From Streptomyces sp. NRRL S-118 (lineage in GTDB: Bacteria > Actinomycetota > Actinomycetes > Streptomycetales > Streptomycetaceae): DNA of 64,000 bases. The notes beneath the pieces are model-generated. The model was not told the DNA's origin and ran no database searches. It was given only the letters and a program-made list of their open reading frames with translations. The DNA lies in NCBI RefSeq assembly GCF_000716335.1, contig NZ_KL591002.1, positions 88,155 to 152,154 on the forward strand, written 5' to 3'. How positions within the stretch are numbered: the first letter of the stretch is position 1; each line of letters opens with the position of its first letter. Below are positions 22,811-32,193 of this stretch, one piece after another. A program made the position numbers and the translations under genes.

Positions 22811-23869
22811 TCAGAGGTCCAGGACGAGACGCCCGCCGCGGGAGCGCGAGACGCAGATCAGCATCGAGTCGTGGCGCTCGCCGTCCGTCAGCAGCTCGTC
22901 CCGGTGGTCCACCTCCCCCTTCAGCACCCGCTGCTGGCAGGTCCCGCAGAACCCCTGCTCGCACGAGTACGACACGTGCGGCACCTCCGCCCGCACGGCC
23001 GCGAGCACCGACTGGTCCGACGCGACCTCCACCGTCCGGCCGGAGCGGCGCAGTTCGACCTCGAAGGCGCCCCCGCCCTCGGCGGCAGCCCCCGGCGCGA
23101 ACCGCTCCAGACGCGGGGCGCGGCCCTCCGGCAGCGCCGCGCCCACCGCGTCCATCAGCCCGTCCGGGCCGCAGCAGTAGACCTCGGTCCCCTCGGGGAC
23201 CTCGCCCAGGAAGGCGGCCACGTCCGGCAGCCCGGCCTCGTCCTCGGCCACGACCGTGACGTTCCCCAGCTTCTCCACCTCGTCCAGGAACGGCATGGCC
23301 GACCGGCTGCGCCCGCAGTACAGCAGCCGCCAGTCCGCGCCCGCCTCCCGCGCAGCGCGCACCATCGGCAGCACGGGCGTGATCCCGATGCCGCCCGCGA
23401 CGAAGACGTACGACGGCGCGGCGACGAGCGGGAAGCGGTTGCGCGGCCCGCGGATCTCGACCTCCGCCCCCTCGTGCAGCTGCTCGTGCACCTCCCGCGA
23501 GCCGCCCCTGCCGTCCTCGACGAGCCGGGCGGCGATGGTGTACGAGTCGGTCTCGGCCGGGTCGCCGCACAGCGAGTACTGCCGTACGAGCCCCGACGGC
23601 AGCACCAGGTCCAGGTGCGCGCCCGGCTCCCAGGGAGGCAGTCCGGTGCCCTCCAGGCGCAGCCGGACGACCCCTTCGGCGGGCGCGGTGCGTTCGGTGA
23701 CCAGGGCGCGGCGGCGGGTGGTGGACGAGCGGCGGCTCCGGCCCGACACCGGCTCCTCCAGGGCCGGCAGCGGCCACAGCGGGGACGCCTGGACGCGGCG
23801 CCGCAGTGCCCGCCTCACCAGCAGCGCCGCCCCCGCGGCGACGACGACGGTACGCAGACGTGGCGGCAT
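22811..23869 (-). CDS. Ferredoxin reductase with C-terminal [2Fe-2S] domain
   Basis: A 352-residue flavoprotein of the phthalate-dioxygenase-reductase (PDR/VanB) type. After a hydrophobic N-terminus of about 20 residues it has the flavin-binding block RQYSLCGDP, the nicotinamide-binding block FVAGGIGITPVLPM, and a C-terminal plant-type 2Fe-2S ferredoxin with SCEQGFCGTC and a later Cys in LICVSRSRGG. It should pass electrons from NAD(P)H to a partner oxygenase or diiron enzyme. The downstream end is convergent with the small membrane gene. Its start is three bases after the stop of the metal-dependent hydrolase-like gene, so the two form an operon and probably an electron donor/acceptor pair. 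Confidence 0.92.
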   Translation of the reverse strand: MPPRLRTVVVAAGAALLVRRALRRRVQASPLWPLPALEEPVSGRSRRSSTTRRRALVTERTAPAEGVVRLRLEGTGLPPWEPGAHLDLVLPSGLVRQYSLCGDPAETDSYTIAARLVEDGRGGSREVHEQLHEGAEVEIRGPRNRFPLVAAPSYVFVAGGIGITPVLPMVRAAREAGADWRLLYCGRSRSAMPFLDEVEKLGNVTVVAEDEAGLPDVAAFLGEVPEGTEVYCCGPDGLMDAVGAALPEGRAPRLERFAPGAAAEGGGAFEVELRRSGRTVEVASDQSVLAAVRAEVPHVSYSCEQGFCGTCQQRVLKGEVDHRDELLTDGERHDSMLICVSRSRGGRLVLDL

Positions 23870-23872
23870 GGC

Positions 23873-24757
23873 TCAGTGACCTCCGTTGGCGGCCGGCGAC
23901 GAGGCGAGGTAGGCGACGGCCTGGGCCGTGCTGCCCTCCTGGGAGGGGTGGTAGGCCCTGCCGAGGTACCGGGGGATGGAACGCAGCATGGCCGGGGTCG
24001 ACGGGAGGACCCCCTGCTGCCCGCGCCGGACGAAGTCCTGCAGCGACCCCCTGCCGCCCGGCAGCGCGGGATCGTTCTCCAGGAAGAAGCGGATCCCGCG
24101 CTGCCAGAGGAACACCAGCGCCGAGAACGCCGTCGCCCAGGTCCGCACCCGCCGCCGGTAGCCGCCGTCGACGTGCTGGAAGAGGTCGAAGGCGACCGCG
24201 CGGTGCTCGACCTCCTCCGCGCCGTGCCAGCGCAGCAGGTCCAGCATCATCGGGTCGGCGCCGCGCCGGTCCAGCTCCTCGGCGTTGAGCACCCAGTCGC
24301 CCAGGAAGGCGGTGTAGTGCTCGATCGCGGCGATCAGCGCGACACGCTCCATCAGCCACCACCGCCGGGCCCTGCCGGGCGGCAGGGTCCGGTCCCCGAG
24401 CAGCTTCTCGAAGAGCCAGTCGACCTGCGCGGTGTACGGGGTGGGGTCCAGTCCCAGCATCTTCAGGTGCGGCAGCACGTCGTCGTGCGCCTGGGAGTGG
24501 ACGGCCTCCTGGCCGATGAACCCGATGACGTCCTCGCGCAGCCGGTCGTCCCGGATGTACGGCAGGACCTGCCGGTAGACGTGGATGAACCAGCGTTCCC
24601 CCGCCGGGAGCAGCAGGTGCAGCACGTTGATGGTGTGGGTGGTGAACGGGTCGCCCGGAACCCAGTGGAGCGGGGTCTCCGCCCAGTCGAAGGAGACCTT
24701 CCGGGCCTTCGGTACGGTCCGTTCGGCGGGTATCGCCGCCGGCTGCGTATTGGACAT
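23873..24757 (-). CDS. Predicted metal-dependent hydrolase / diiron-like protein
   Basis: A 294-residue protein that I recognise as the family annotated as predicted metal-dependent hydrolase. Metal-ligand motifs of a four-helix, ferritin-like kind are visible: PAGERWFIHVYR, FIGQEAVHSQAHD, ALIAAIEHYTAF and WHGAEEVEHRAVAFD. The paired E..H motifs look more like a diiron oxygenase/desaturase site than a classical hydrolase. It is immediately upstream of a PDR-type ferredoxin reductase on the same strand (3-bp gap), which supports an electron-requiring, diiron function. The ATG at 24757 (MSNTQPAAIP) fits. Confidence 0.82.
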   Translation of the reverse strand: MSNTQPAAIPAERTVPKARKVSFDWAETPLHWVPGDPFTTHTINVLHLLLPAGERWFIHVYRQVLPYIRDDRLREDVIGFIGQEAVHSQAHDDVLPHLKMLGLDPTPYTAQVDWLFEKLLGDRTLPPGRARRWWLMERVALIAAIEHYTAFLGDWVLNAEELDRRGADPMMLDLLRWHGAEEVEHRAVAFDLFQHVDGGYRRRVRTWATAFSALVFLWQRGIRFFLENDPALPGGRGSLQDFVRRGQQGVLPSTPAMLRSIPRYLGRAYHPSQEGSTAQAVAYLASSPAANGGH

Positions 24758-24822
24758 GGCGTCAATGTACTGATGGGTACGCGCCGGGAACAGGGTCGTG
24801 CAGCCGGTGGTTCACCGGCCGG

Positions 24823-26772
24823 TCAGCGCAGCACGCCGATCTTCGAGCCGTCCTCCAGCCGCCCGCCGAGCTCCACCCGGGCGGCCGGCTTGCCCTCGAC
24901 CGGCACCGCGATCCGCCGGCCCTCCTCGCGGCCCTCCACCGCACCCGCCACCTCGACCGACGCCACCCGCGGGCTGCCGGCCGCCACCATGTACCACTGC
25001 CCGGCCGGCGACTTCCACAGCGCGCCCGCCAGGACGTGCGGCTCACGCGCCCCGCACGCCGGGGAGTCGTCCGCCTGCGCCACCACCGAGCCCGGCGTCG
25101 CCGTGCCCCGCTCCGCCTCCGGCGCCTGGAACTGGGCCAGCACCTTGCCACCCGTGCCGCGCCAGGTCTCCGCACGCGTGCACAGCCACCGGGCGGGCCC
25201 GGCGTCGCCCGTCCCGGGAAGGTCCTGCTCGGCGAAGCGCCAGGAGTTCACCGACCGCACCCCGTGCGAGCGGACCACCGGCAGCAGACAGGCCGTCCGC
25301 GCCCACTCCGCGCGCGCCGCGTCGTCCGTGACGTCCGCGGGCGCGGACGGCGGACCGGAGGTGAGCCGGGCCGGGGTGAGCTCGCCGAGGTCGGTCAGCA
25401 GCCGGGTGGCCACCCCGTCGCGCACCTCCAGGGCGTCCCACGTACGGCACTGGCTCGGCGCGACCGGGCTGAGCATCGGCTCGGTGACACCGTGCGCGTC
25501 CCGCTCCAGCGGACGCGCCGCCTCCGACGGCCGCAGCAGGTCCCGCACGGCCACGCCCCGCACCCAGGGAGCCGTCAGGTAGCGGACGTTCGCGTTCGTA
25601 CGGCCCACCACCAGAGCGCCCGCGGACGCCGTGTCCGCGCCGTCCGTCCGCACGAAGTCCAGCGCCGCCCCGGCCGTGCCGTCCTTCGGCTCCGCGTACC
25701 GCACCACCCGCAGTCCGTCGTGGAACAGCACCACCCGCGCCTGGTCCACGTCACCCGCGAACAGCAGCTGCGGCGGCCCCATCGGCGGCCCGGGCGGCGT
25801 CCCCGGCGCCGCCGACGCCTGAACGGTCGGCCCCGGCCTCGCCCACACGGCCAGCGCCCGGCGCAGCAGCGCCGTGTCGCCGACGAGACCGCCCCGTGCG
25901 GGCCACACCGAGAAGTCGGTGCGCGCCGAGCGCTGCCACAGGGCCGGGGCGACGCGCCGCACATGAGCCGGGTCCAGCGCCGCCTCCGACACCGGGTTGC
26001 GGGCGTACGCCGGAGCGGCCGCCCCGTCGGGACCCCAGCCGTCGCCGGGCAGGCCCAGCAGCGTCCCGCACACCACCGCGGCGGCCAGCGCCGCCAGCGC
26101 CGCCCTGGTGTGCTGGCGGCGCCGCATCAGATCGGTCGGGCGCGCCTGGAGGGAGCACGGGTCGAACTCCGCGGACTCCAGCAGCCCGGCGCCGCTCGTG
26201 CCCCGGGCCGCGTCCACCCCGTCGGCCTCGGCCAGCGCCGCACCCGGGTCCTCGACGCCGGCGGCCGCCAGCACCCGGCGCACCTCCGCGTCCCCCTGCC
26301 GCTCCAGACCGCGCAGCACGTACGCCGCGCGCCCGGCGCCGGACAGCGACGCCAGCCGCTGGTCCAGGGCCAGTTCGTCGGCGCCGCCGGAGCGGGGGAA
26401 CAGCCGCAGGCCCCACACCTGGGGCAGCAGCGGCGGCAGCTGCGCCCGCTTGGGCCACGCCCGGCGCCTCAGCGGCAGGCCCGCCTCCAGAGCCTGGCGC
26501 AGCATCTGCCCGCGCACGTACGCGTACCCGGGGTCGACCGCGTCCTCGGCCGTCCGCCGCTGGCCCGGCATGGCGGGGCCCACGGGGCCGCGGCGTCGCG
26601 GCAGCGAACGCTGCACGAGCGCGTGCGCGGTCAGGACGCGGCGGTTGCGGCCGAGGGACGGCGGCAGCACCAGATAGGCGATGCGGACGAGCCGGGGGTA
26701 GTGCTCGACGAGCGCCGCCTCGGCCTGTTCGACGTCGACGGGGGCGGGGATAGCCAGTTCCTGGGTGCTCAC
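24823..26772 (-). CDS. Membrane-anchored protein with sigma-factor-like N-terminus, function unknown
   Basis: A 649-residue protein from a GTG at 26772. The first 200 residues resemble a degenerate ECF/SigE-type sigma factor: VEHYPRLVRIAYLVL early on, and a region-4-like stretch LASLSGAGRAAYVLRGLERQ. A basic patch (MRRRQHTRAA) is followed by one membrane segment (about residues 225-245), then a 400-residue outside domain rich in beta strands with several Cys. I know no named family for the whole. The arrangement suggests a cytoplasmic regulatory-like head with an extracellular sensor, but that is inference. It lies 49 bp downstream of the GH89 gene on the same strand. Confidence 0.7.
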   Translation of the reverse strand: MSTQELAIPAPVDVEQAEAALVEHYPRLVRIAYLVLPPSLGRNRRVLTAHALVQRSLPRRRGPVGPAMPGQRRTAEDAVDPGYAYVRGQMLRQALEAGLPLRRRAWPKRAQLPPLLPQVWGLRLFPRSGGADELALDQRLASLSGAGRAAYVLRGLERQGDAEVRRVLAAAGVEDPGAALAEADGVDAARGTSGAGLLESAEFDPCSLQARPTDLMRRRQHTRAALAALAAAVVCGTLLGLPGDGWGPDGAAAPAYARNPVSEAALDPAHVRRVAPALWQRSARTDFSVWPARGGLVGDTALLRRALAVWARPGPTVQASAAPGTPPGPPMGPPQLLFAGDVDQARVVLFHDGLRVVRYAEPKDGTAGAALDFVRTDGADTASAGALVVGRTNANVRYLTAPWVRGVAVRDLLRPSEAARPLERDAHGVTEPMLSPVAPSQCRTWDALEVRDGVATRLLTDLGELTPARLTSGPPSAPADVTDDAARAEWARTACLLPVVRSHGVRSVNSWRFAEQDLPGTGDAGPARWLCTRAETWRGTGGKVLAQFQAPEAERGTATPGSVVAQADDSPACGAREPHVLAGALWKSPAGQWYMVAAGSPRVASVEVAGAVEGREEGRRIAVPVEGKPAARVELGGRLEDGSKIGVLR

Positions 26773-26821
26773 GTTCAGCAGAACGAGCGAATCCTGCGAT
26801 GGTCACCTGCCCCTGCGGTGG

Positions 26822-29800
26822 TCACCTGCCGCTCGTGCCCCAGCCGGTCGGCCGGCTGAACACCGCGGTGCCGCGTTCCCCGCCGCCGCCGTTCGCCGCC
26901 GTCATGAACAGGCCCGCGTCCTGCACCGGGGCCGCACCCCGCACCCGGACGGTGGCGACCGTACGCCAGGTCGCACCCCCGTCCGCCGAGCAGGCGCCCG
27001 TGTAGGCGTCGCCCGCGCGCGACAGCCGCAGGAGGAGCGGTACCCGGCAGCCGGGGCCGGTGATCCGCCGGTACGCGTCGAGGGCGCCGTCACCGTCCGC
27101 GTCGTACGTCAGGGCCACCCCGCTCGCGGGCGTGACCGCCAGGTTGAGGAACCCGGGCGCCGAGGGCCCCGGGAGCGAGTCCCGGACGACGATCCCGGCA
27201 CGCGCCCAGTCGCCGGTCGGGTCCTGCGCGTCCACCCGGACCGTCAGGGTTCCGCCGTCCGCCAGGGCGCCCTCCCGGTAGAGGGCCCCGAACTCGGCGA
27301 CGCCCTTCCAGAGGTCCTGGCCGCCGCCGTTGACGGCGTACCGGTCGCCGAGCTGCCCGAAGACCGCGCCGTTGGTGCTGTACGTGCGCCAGGACGCGTC
27401 CAGGGGGCCGACGGCGTACAGGCTGCCCCGGTGCACGGTGGTGACCGGCTCCTCGCCCGCGGGGCCGTACGTGGTGCGCAGCTCGTAGGGGAGCGGTTCG
27501 ACGGGCTCGGCGAGGGGGCGGTCCGGGGCGGTGACCCCCCAGGAGACCTGCCCGCTGCCGGCCGCCGGGACGGAGGGCAGCTCCAGGGGCGGCTGGTCGC
27601 CGAAGCCGGTGAGGACGAAGCCGGCGCGGCCGGTGGCGCGCAGGCCGTTGACGTTCCGCAGGGTGGCGGTGACCAGCCCGCCGGCGCCGGGCGGGAGCCC
27701 CGCCGGGTCGCAGGAGACCGTGACGTCGCCCTGGAAGGGCGCCGCGGCGAGGACGTCGTGGACCTTCCGGGCCGTGCGGTACGGGTCGTGCGGGGGCCGC
27801 ACGGGGTAGGTCCGCGTCCCGTACGTCCAGCGCTCCTCCCTCGCGTACCAGTCGAAGTCCTTCGGGGCGCGGCCCTCGGCGAGGGCGTCCGCCAGCTCGT
27901 CCAGGTAGGCCCGCCACTGCGGGAGGTGGACGTCGGCGATGAGACCGGACCAGTCGCGGTTGGCGTAGTTGGCCAGGCGCCCGCCGTCGGCGGTGGGCCG
28001 GTCCGCCCAGGTGGTGACCAGCACGCGGGCGGTGCGCTCCAGGCCCTCGCGGCGCGCGTCCGCGAGCCAGGGCCCGAGGAGGAAGGCGCGGTGCGAGCCG
28101 GACATCTCGTCGCTCAGCCGCATCAGCTCCAGCCACAGCCGGGACAGCGCGCGGAAGGTGTCGAGATCCCGCTGCGCGTACGCGGCCCTCAGCAGCCCGA
28201 TCAGTTGCCAGGAGCGGTTGGCGATGGCCTGGCGGCCCAGGTCGGTCAGGTCGTACCGGTACGCGTCGGAGCGGCGCAGCGGCTCCCGCACCCCGAGCAG
28301 AGCGGCGAACGCCCGGTCGAAGTCGGCCGGGTCGAAGGCGGGGGAGTGGGTGGCGTAGTACGCGCCGGAGCGGGCGGTCAGGCTGGGCCGGGCCGCGAAG
28401 ACCGAGTCGTGGGGGCGGCCGTCGCGGCTGGTGATGCGGTACGCGGTGTCCCGCAGGACCGCAAAGGCCTCGCGCGCGCGGGGGTCGCGGCCGCCGTAGC
28501 GCAGGTCGGCGTACGCCTCGAACCAGCGGGCGCGGTCCACGGGCTCGCGCCGCCAGGCGAGCTCCGAGAACAGCTCCAGGGCGGCCGGGTCCCGCTCGGC
28601 GGCCTCCGGCATGTACGCGGTACCGGCGAGCGCGGATCCGGGCTTGTCGCGCCACGCAGGGAAGCGCTCGGTCCACACGTGGGTCCTGGCCCCGAGGGTG
28701 GTGCGGCCGCCGAAGTTGGGGATGGTGCCGAAGGCGTACGGGACACCGCCCCAGTCCCGCTCGCGGTCGGTGACGGTCTCCAGGTCGGACAGCCCGTCCA
28801 CGACGAGCACCGTGCGCCTGTCCAGGGCGTCGAGCAGGTCGCGGCGCGGATTGGACTGCCAGCCGAGGACGATCCACAGGGCGCCGGGGCGGGCGCGGTG
28901 GAGGGCGGCCTCGACGGCGCGGGCGGCGTCCGGGACGGGCACGTCGCCGGGGGAGCCGCCCTCGTGCAGCAGGTCCATCTTGAAGTGCCGTACCTCGCCG
29001 AACAGGTCGGCCTGGTGGCGGTAGAAGGCGTCGGCGAACGCGGTGAAGGCCGCGGTGCGCGGGTCGAGCCAGTCCGGCCGGCGCAGCCCCGCCCAGACGC
29101 CCTGCGGCACGGTCCGGGCGCCGGGGTTGCGGGCGGCGAAGCCGTCGGGGACGGTCCCGAAGCAGCCGGGCAGGACCGGGTGCATGCCGAGCTCGCGGAT
29201 CCGGTCGGTGATGCGGCGGCCCAGTGCCGCGCGGCGGGCGATCAGCCCGGGGGCGAGCGGGCCGCCGTAGCCGCTCATGTTCTGCAGCAGCCACCAGGGC
29301 TGGTGCGAGGGGGCCGGGAGCCAGGCGCGGGCCTCGGCGTCGGAGTAGCCGAAGTCCTGGAGGAGCCGGTGGTGTACGGCCTCCTGGCCGACGGTGACGA
29401 GGACCTCGTTGCAGCCGTGCAGGGCGAGCACGTCGATCAGCCGCTCCCAGCGCGGCCAGTCGGCGTACGGGGCGGTGTAGCCGTCGTGCGTGTCGTTGAA
29501 CGCGAACCGGTGCGGGACGGTCGCCTCGTGCGCGAGCGGGGCGGGCGGCGCGGGGAGCCGGCGCGGGAGGTCCAGTTGGGAGCCCGACCAGGAGATGTGG
29601 GCACCGCACACGTACTTGAGGTACCAGTGGACCCCGGTGAGGAGGGTGGCGGGGCTCGTGCCCGCGACCTCGACGCGGCCCGGGGCGCCGGTGACGCGGA
29701 ACCGTTCCGGGCCGTCCGTGAGGGGGATGAGGCGGAACTGGTCGGCGTGGCCGGGCAGGAGCCGTTCGAGGGCGGCGCGGGCGGGCCCGGCGCCGGTCGC

Positions 29801-29893
29801 GTTCGCCATGGCCGTCCCGTTCCCGGCGAGGGCGGCGCCCACGCCGATTGCTCCGGCGGTCCCCAGCAGCGTACGTCTCGACACTCCGGACAC
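26822..29893 (-). CDS. Exported alpha-N-acetylglucosaminidase (GH89)
   Basis: A 1023-residue enzyme of the NAGLU/GH89 family, which cleaves terminal alpha-linked N-acetylglucosamine. The N-terminus is a Tat signal (VSRRTLLGTAGAIGVG). The family core is clear: HRFAFNDTHDGYTAPYADWPRW, NEVLVTVGQEAVHH, HQPWWLLQNMSGYGGP, and the probable catalytic glutamates in KMDLLHEGG and LELFSELAWR. The C-terminal 300 residues carry a CARDB/NEW3-like beta domain and a LamG-like segment, which probably help bind polysaccharide. The GTG at 29893 follows GGAGGAGCGC. It is divergent from a small lipoprotein gene. Natural substrates could be mucin-type or bacterial glycans. Confidence 0.92.
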   Translation of the reverse strand: MSGVSRRTLLGTAGAIGVGAALAGNGTAMANATGAGPARAALERLLPGHADQFRLIPLTDGPERFRVTGAPGRVEVAGTSPATLLTGVHWYLKYVCGAHISWSGSQLDLPRRLPAPPAPLAHEATVPHRFAFNDTHDGYTAPYADWPRWERLIDVLALHGCNEVLVTVGQEAVHHRLLQDFGYSDAEARAWLPAPSHQPWWLLQNMSGYGGPLAPGLIARRAALGRRITDRIRELGMHPVLPGCFGTVPDGFAARNPGARTVPQGVWAGLRRPDWLDPRTAAFTAFADAFYRHQADLFGEVRHFKMDLLHEGGSPGDVPVPDAARAVEAALHRARPGALWIVLGWQSNPRRDLLDALDRRTVLVVDGLSDLETVTDRERDWGGVPYAFGTIPNFGGRTTLGARTHVWTERFPAWRDKPGSALAGTAYMPEAAERDPAALELFSELAWRREPVDRARWFEAYADLRYGGRDPRAREAFAVLRDTAYRITSRDGRPHDSVFAARPSLTARSGAYYATHSPAFDPADFDRAFAALLGVREPLRRSDAYRYDLTDLGRQAIANRSWQLIGLLRAAYAQRDLDTFRALSRLWLELMRLSDEMSGSHRAFLLGPWLADARREGLERTARVLVTTWADRPTADGGRLANYANRDWSGLIADVHLPQWRAYLDELADALAEGRAPKDFDWYAREERWTYGTRTYPVRPPHDPYRTARKVHDVLAAAPFQGDVTVSCDPAGLPPGAGGLVTATLRNVNGLRATGRAGFVLTGFGDQPPLELPSVPAAGSGQVSWGVTAPDRPLAEPVEPLPYELRTTYGPAGEEPVTTVHRGSLYAVGPLDASWRTYSTNGAVFGQLGDRYAVNGGGQDLWKGVAEFGALYREGALADGGTLTVRVDAQDPTGDWARAGIVVRDSLPGPSAPGFLNLAVTPASGVALTYDADGDGALDAYRRITGPGCRVPLLLRLSRAGDAYTGACSADGGATWRTVATVRVRGAAPVQDAGLFMTAANGGGGERGTAVFSRPTGWGTSGR

Positions 29894-29995
29894 AGCGCTC
29901 CTCCATGGTGCTGACGCGACATCAGGTGCGATGAGGGACGCACGTTACCCCGGGTTCCGGCCCGGAACAGGGGTGCGAACCGGCACGATGGCCAG

Positions 29996-30463
29996 ATGCG
30001 CACGGAACGACGAACGAGTACGGCACGGGTGGCTGCTGCCGCCCTGATATCCCTGGCCCTCCCGGTCCTCGCGGCCTGCGACGCCGACGGTGGGACGGCG
30101 GACGCGGCGCCGCCGACGGCGACGGGCACGCTGGAGCAGCTCGCGGCGAAGGCCGCCTGCGAGCCGGAGATCTCGACGGACGCCGAGGAGCTCCGCCAGG
30201 CGAAGTGCGAGACGCGGGACGGCGCGTACGTCCTGACCACCTTCGCCACCGACCGGGGCCAGCGGGAGTGGATCAACGAGGCCAACGACTACGGCGGCAC
30301 GTACCTCGTGGGCCGCAAGTGGGTGGTCTCGGGCGACGAGAAGGTGGTCACAGCACTGCGCGGCCGGCTCGGTGGCGACGTGGAGACCGGCTCGTCGCAC
30401 CACTCGGGGAACAGTGGTGGTGGGGGAGACGAGGGGTCCCACTCGGGGCACCACGCGAGCTGA
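29996..30463 (+). CDS. Small lipoprotein of unknown function
   Basis: A 155-residue protein with a signal peptide ending in the lipobox LPVLAAC (Cys28). The mature domain has two Cys (AACEPEIS and AKCETRDG) that may form a disulfide, followed by a compact alpha/beta-looking stretch and a Gly/Ser/His tail (SSHHSGNSGGGG). It is probably anchored outside the membrane. I do not recognise a named family. A perfect 13-bp terminator follows the gene. Confidence 0.8.
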   Translation: MRTERRTSTARVAAAALISLALPVLAACDADGGTADAAPPTATGTLEQLAAKAACEPEISTDAEELRQAKCETRDGAYVLTTFATDRGQREWINEANDYGGTYLVGRKWVVSGDEKVVTALRGRLGGDVETGSSHHSGNSGGGGDEGSHSGHHAS

Positions 30464-30501
30464 CCGCGCAGGTAAGGGGGGATGGACCGGACGGTGCACC
30501 C

Positions 30502-30533
30502 CTGATCCCCCGATCACCGGATCGGGGGATCAG
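30502..30533. terminator. Bidirectional terminator between lipoprotein and DUF1996 genes
   Basis: A perfect 13-bp stem, CTGATCCCCCGAT (30502-30514) with ATCGGGGGATCAG (30521-30533), around a CACCGG loop. It sits in the 74-bp gap between two convergent genes and can serve both. Confidence 0.85.
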
Positions 30534-30537
30534 ATGG

Positions 30538-32079
30538 TCAGGCGCACCGGCGTCCGTCGTTGATGCAGTTCACCATCTGGTTCATCAGCCGACTGTTGAA
30601 GACGTTGATGAAGTCTCCGTGGTCCGTGATCGGCTTGTGCAGCTGCTCCGGGAACGAGTCCACGGCGAAGACGGTCCCCTGCGGAATGTCGTAGACGATC
30701 CGCTGGACCAGCTGCGGAATGGCCTGGAAGCCCTGCGGGCACTGGCCGTTCCCGTCCGCGAAGGCGACATGCGTACGGTGGTTGGCGCTGTCGGTGTTCT
30801 GACCGTCCCAGCAGCTCTGGAACTTGAAGGTGCGCACCACCTGGCTGCCCTGCGGGCAGATCGGGTACTTGTCCTTGAGCTGGCGGTCCTCGAATCCCGT
30901 GCAGCTCCACGACGCATTGGCGTTGGCATCACCGTTGGTGAACGCCTTGGCATCCCCCGTGATGATCCGCAGGAAGCGCGGCATCGCGGTCACCTTCGAG
31001 ACCGGACTGCCGACGAAATTCATGGTGACCTGGGAAGGCGTCAGGATTTCGCCGACGTTCTTGTCATTGCCGCCGCCGTCGGCATTGGCGTCGTTCTCGT
31101 TCTGCCCGTTCTGCAGGCGCAGGACCGGCCAGAAATAAGTCGACTTGTCACCTTGGTTACGGCAGGTCGTCTGACCGCGGGCCAGGTCGTCGTCGCTGGC
31201 GAAGGCGTCGTTGGCCTGGTTGCCGACGTAATCGTGCATGTGGTGCGCGCCATTGCTCACACCCGGCGCCACGATGACGTTGTCCGGGTTGAACTTGCCG
31301 TTCTCGTTTCGGCCGCAGTCGGTGACGAAACTGCCGCGCGAGGCGCCGCGGAGCTGGCGGGCTTGCTGGACATTGGGCTGGACGGACTGGATGTCGACGA
31401 AGTCGCCGGCGACCGGCCCGTTGCCGGCCTGTCCCTGCCCTTGGCCCTGATCCTGGCCGTTGCCCTGATCCTGGCCCTGATCCTGGCCTTGGTCCTGGCC
31501 CTGATCCTGGCCCTGATCCTCGCCGTTGTCCTGACCCTGATCCTGGCCTTGGTCCTGACCCTGATCCTGGCCGTCGCCCTGGCCGTCGTTGTCGCCGAGC
31601 GTCGTGTCGTCCGCCTGCAGCTTGCAGGGCGCCAGGCTCGAGAGGTTCTCGGGCCGCTCGCCGTTGCGGCCGATGGCGATGACGATCCGTTCGATGGCGG
31701 CCAGCCGTTTGTCCTTCAGCGGATTGAGAATGGCGTTGTCGGCGAGCCGGGGATCCTGCTGGATCCGTTCCTTCTCTTCGGCGAACCGCTGGTAGGCATC
31801 GGTGATCTGGCTGTCCATGTTCGCCAGTTCCCGGTCCACTTCCCCGCGTGCCTGGTCGGGCACCTCGGGAAGACCGTTGGCGACTTCGGGGCAGTCGATG
31901 GTCGAGACCTGTTGTCCGGTGTTGAGGGTGTTCTGTTGCTGAGGCGGCGGGCTGGACCAGCCCTCACCCGCGGATGCGTAGAAATTGGCCGCTATCAGCC
32001 CACCCCCGCCCAGTATCAGGGCAGCCGAGGCGGCAATCGCCCGGTTGGCCAGCGTTGAGCGTTTTCGTGTGCGTCCCAT
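30538..32079 (-). CDS. Secreted DUF1996-domain protein with Gln/Asp repeat linker
   Basis: A 513-residue exported protein. A basic start and hydrophobic segment (about residues 14-36) form the signal or anchor. Then comes a helical module bounded by two Cys (STIDCPEV to LAPCKLQA), a low-complexity linker built on D-Q-G-Q repeats (about residues 165-215), and a C-terminal DUF1996 domain ([29 protein letters not shown], then PHxH-like NHRTHVAF). DUF1996 proteins are secreted and of unknown activity; the conserved His residues suggest a metal or catalytic site. The start at 32079 (MGRTRKRS) is a normal ATG. The module between signal and repeat resembles the one in the secreted protein at 42016-42846. 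Confidence 0.85.
   Translation of the reverse strand: MGRTRKRSTLANRAIAASAALILGGGGLIAANFYASAGEGWSSPPPQQQNTLNTGQQVSTIDCPEVANGLPEVPDQARGEVDRELANMDSQITDAYQRFAEEKERIQQDPRLADNAILNPLKDKRLAAIERIVIAIGRNGERPENLSSLAPCKLQADDTTLGDNDGQGDGQDQGQDQGQDQGQDNGEDQGQDQGQDQGQDQGQDQGNGQDQGQGQGQAGNGPVAGDFVDIQSVQPNVQQARQLRGASRGSFVTDCGRNENGKFNPDNVIVAPGVSNGAHHMHDYVGNQANDAFASDDDLARGQTTCRNQGDKSTYFWPVLRLQNGQNENDANADGGGNDKNVGEILTPSQVTMNFVGSPVSKVTAMPRFLRIITGDAKAFTNGDANANASWSCTGFEDRQLKDKYPICPQGSQVVRTFKFQSCWDGQNTDSANHRTHVAFADGNGQCPQGFQAIPQLVQRIVYDIPQGTVFAVDSFPEQLHKPITDHGDFINVFNSRLMNQMVNCINDGRRCA
31437..31590 (-). repeat. Short tandem repeat encoding the D-Q-G-Q linker
   Basis: About 150 bp built from imperfect 6- and 12-bp units of the type CTGATC/CTTGGTC plus CTGGCC, read on the minus strand as repeated Gln-Asp-Gln-Gly. 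It lies inside the DUF1996 gene and stays in frame. Such arrays change length easily by slippage. Confidence 0.85.
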
Positions 32080-32193
32080 GGAACTCCAATCCCGGGAGGG
32101 GAGAACCGCTCCGTTGCATACGGGTGGGGCGCACGGCCTGTTCAGCGCGCCGCGGCTTTCGTAGAAATCTCCGTCCGCAAAGCGGGCGAACCG

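Noticed and set aside
31437..31590. Repeat array considered as CRISPR
   Set aside because: Units are 6-12 bp without unique spacers and lie in frame inside a coding sequence.
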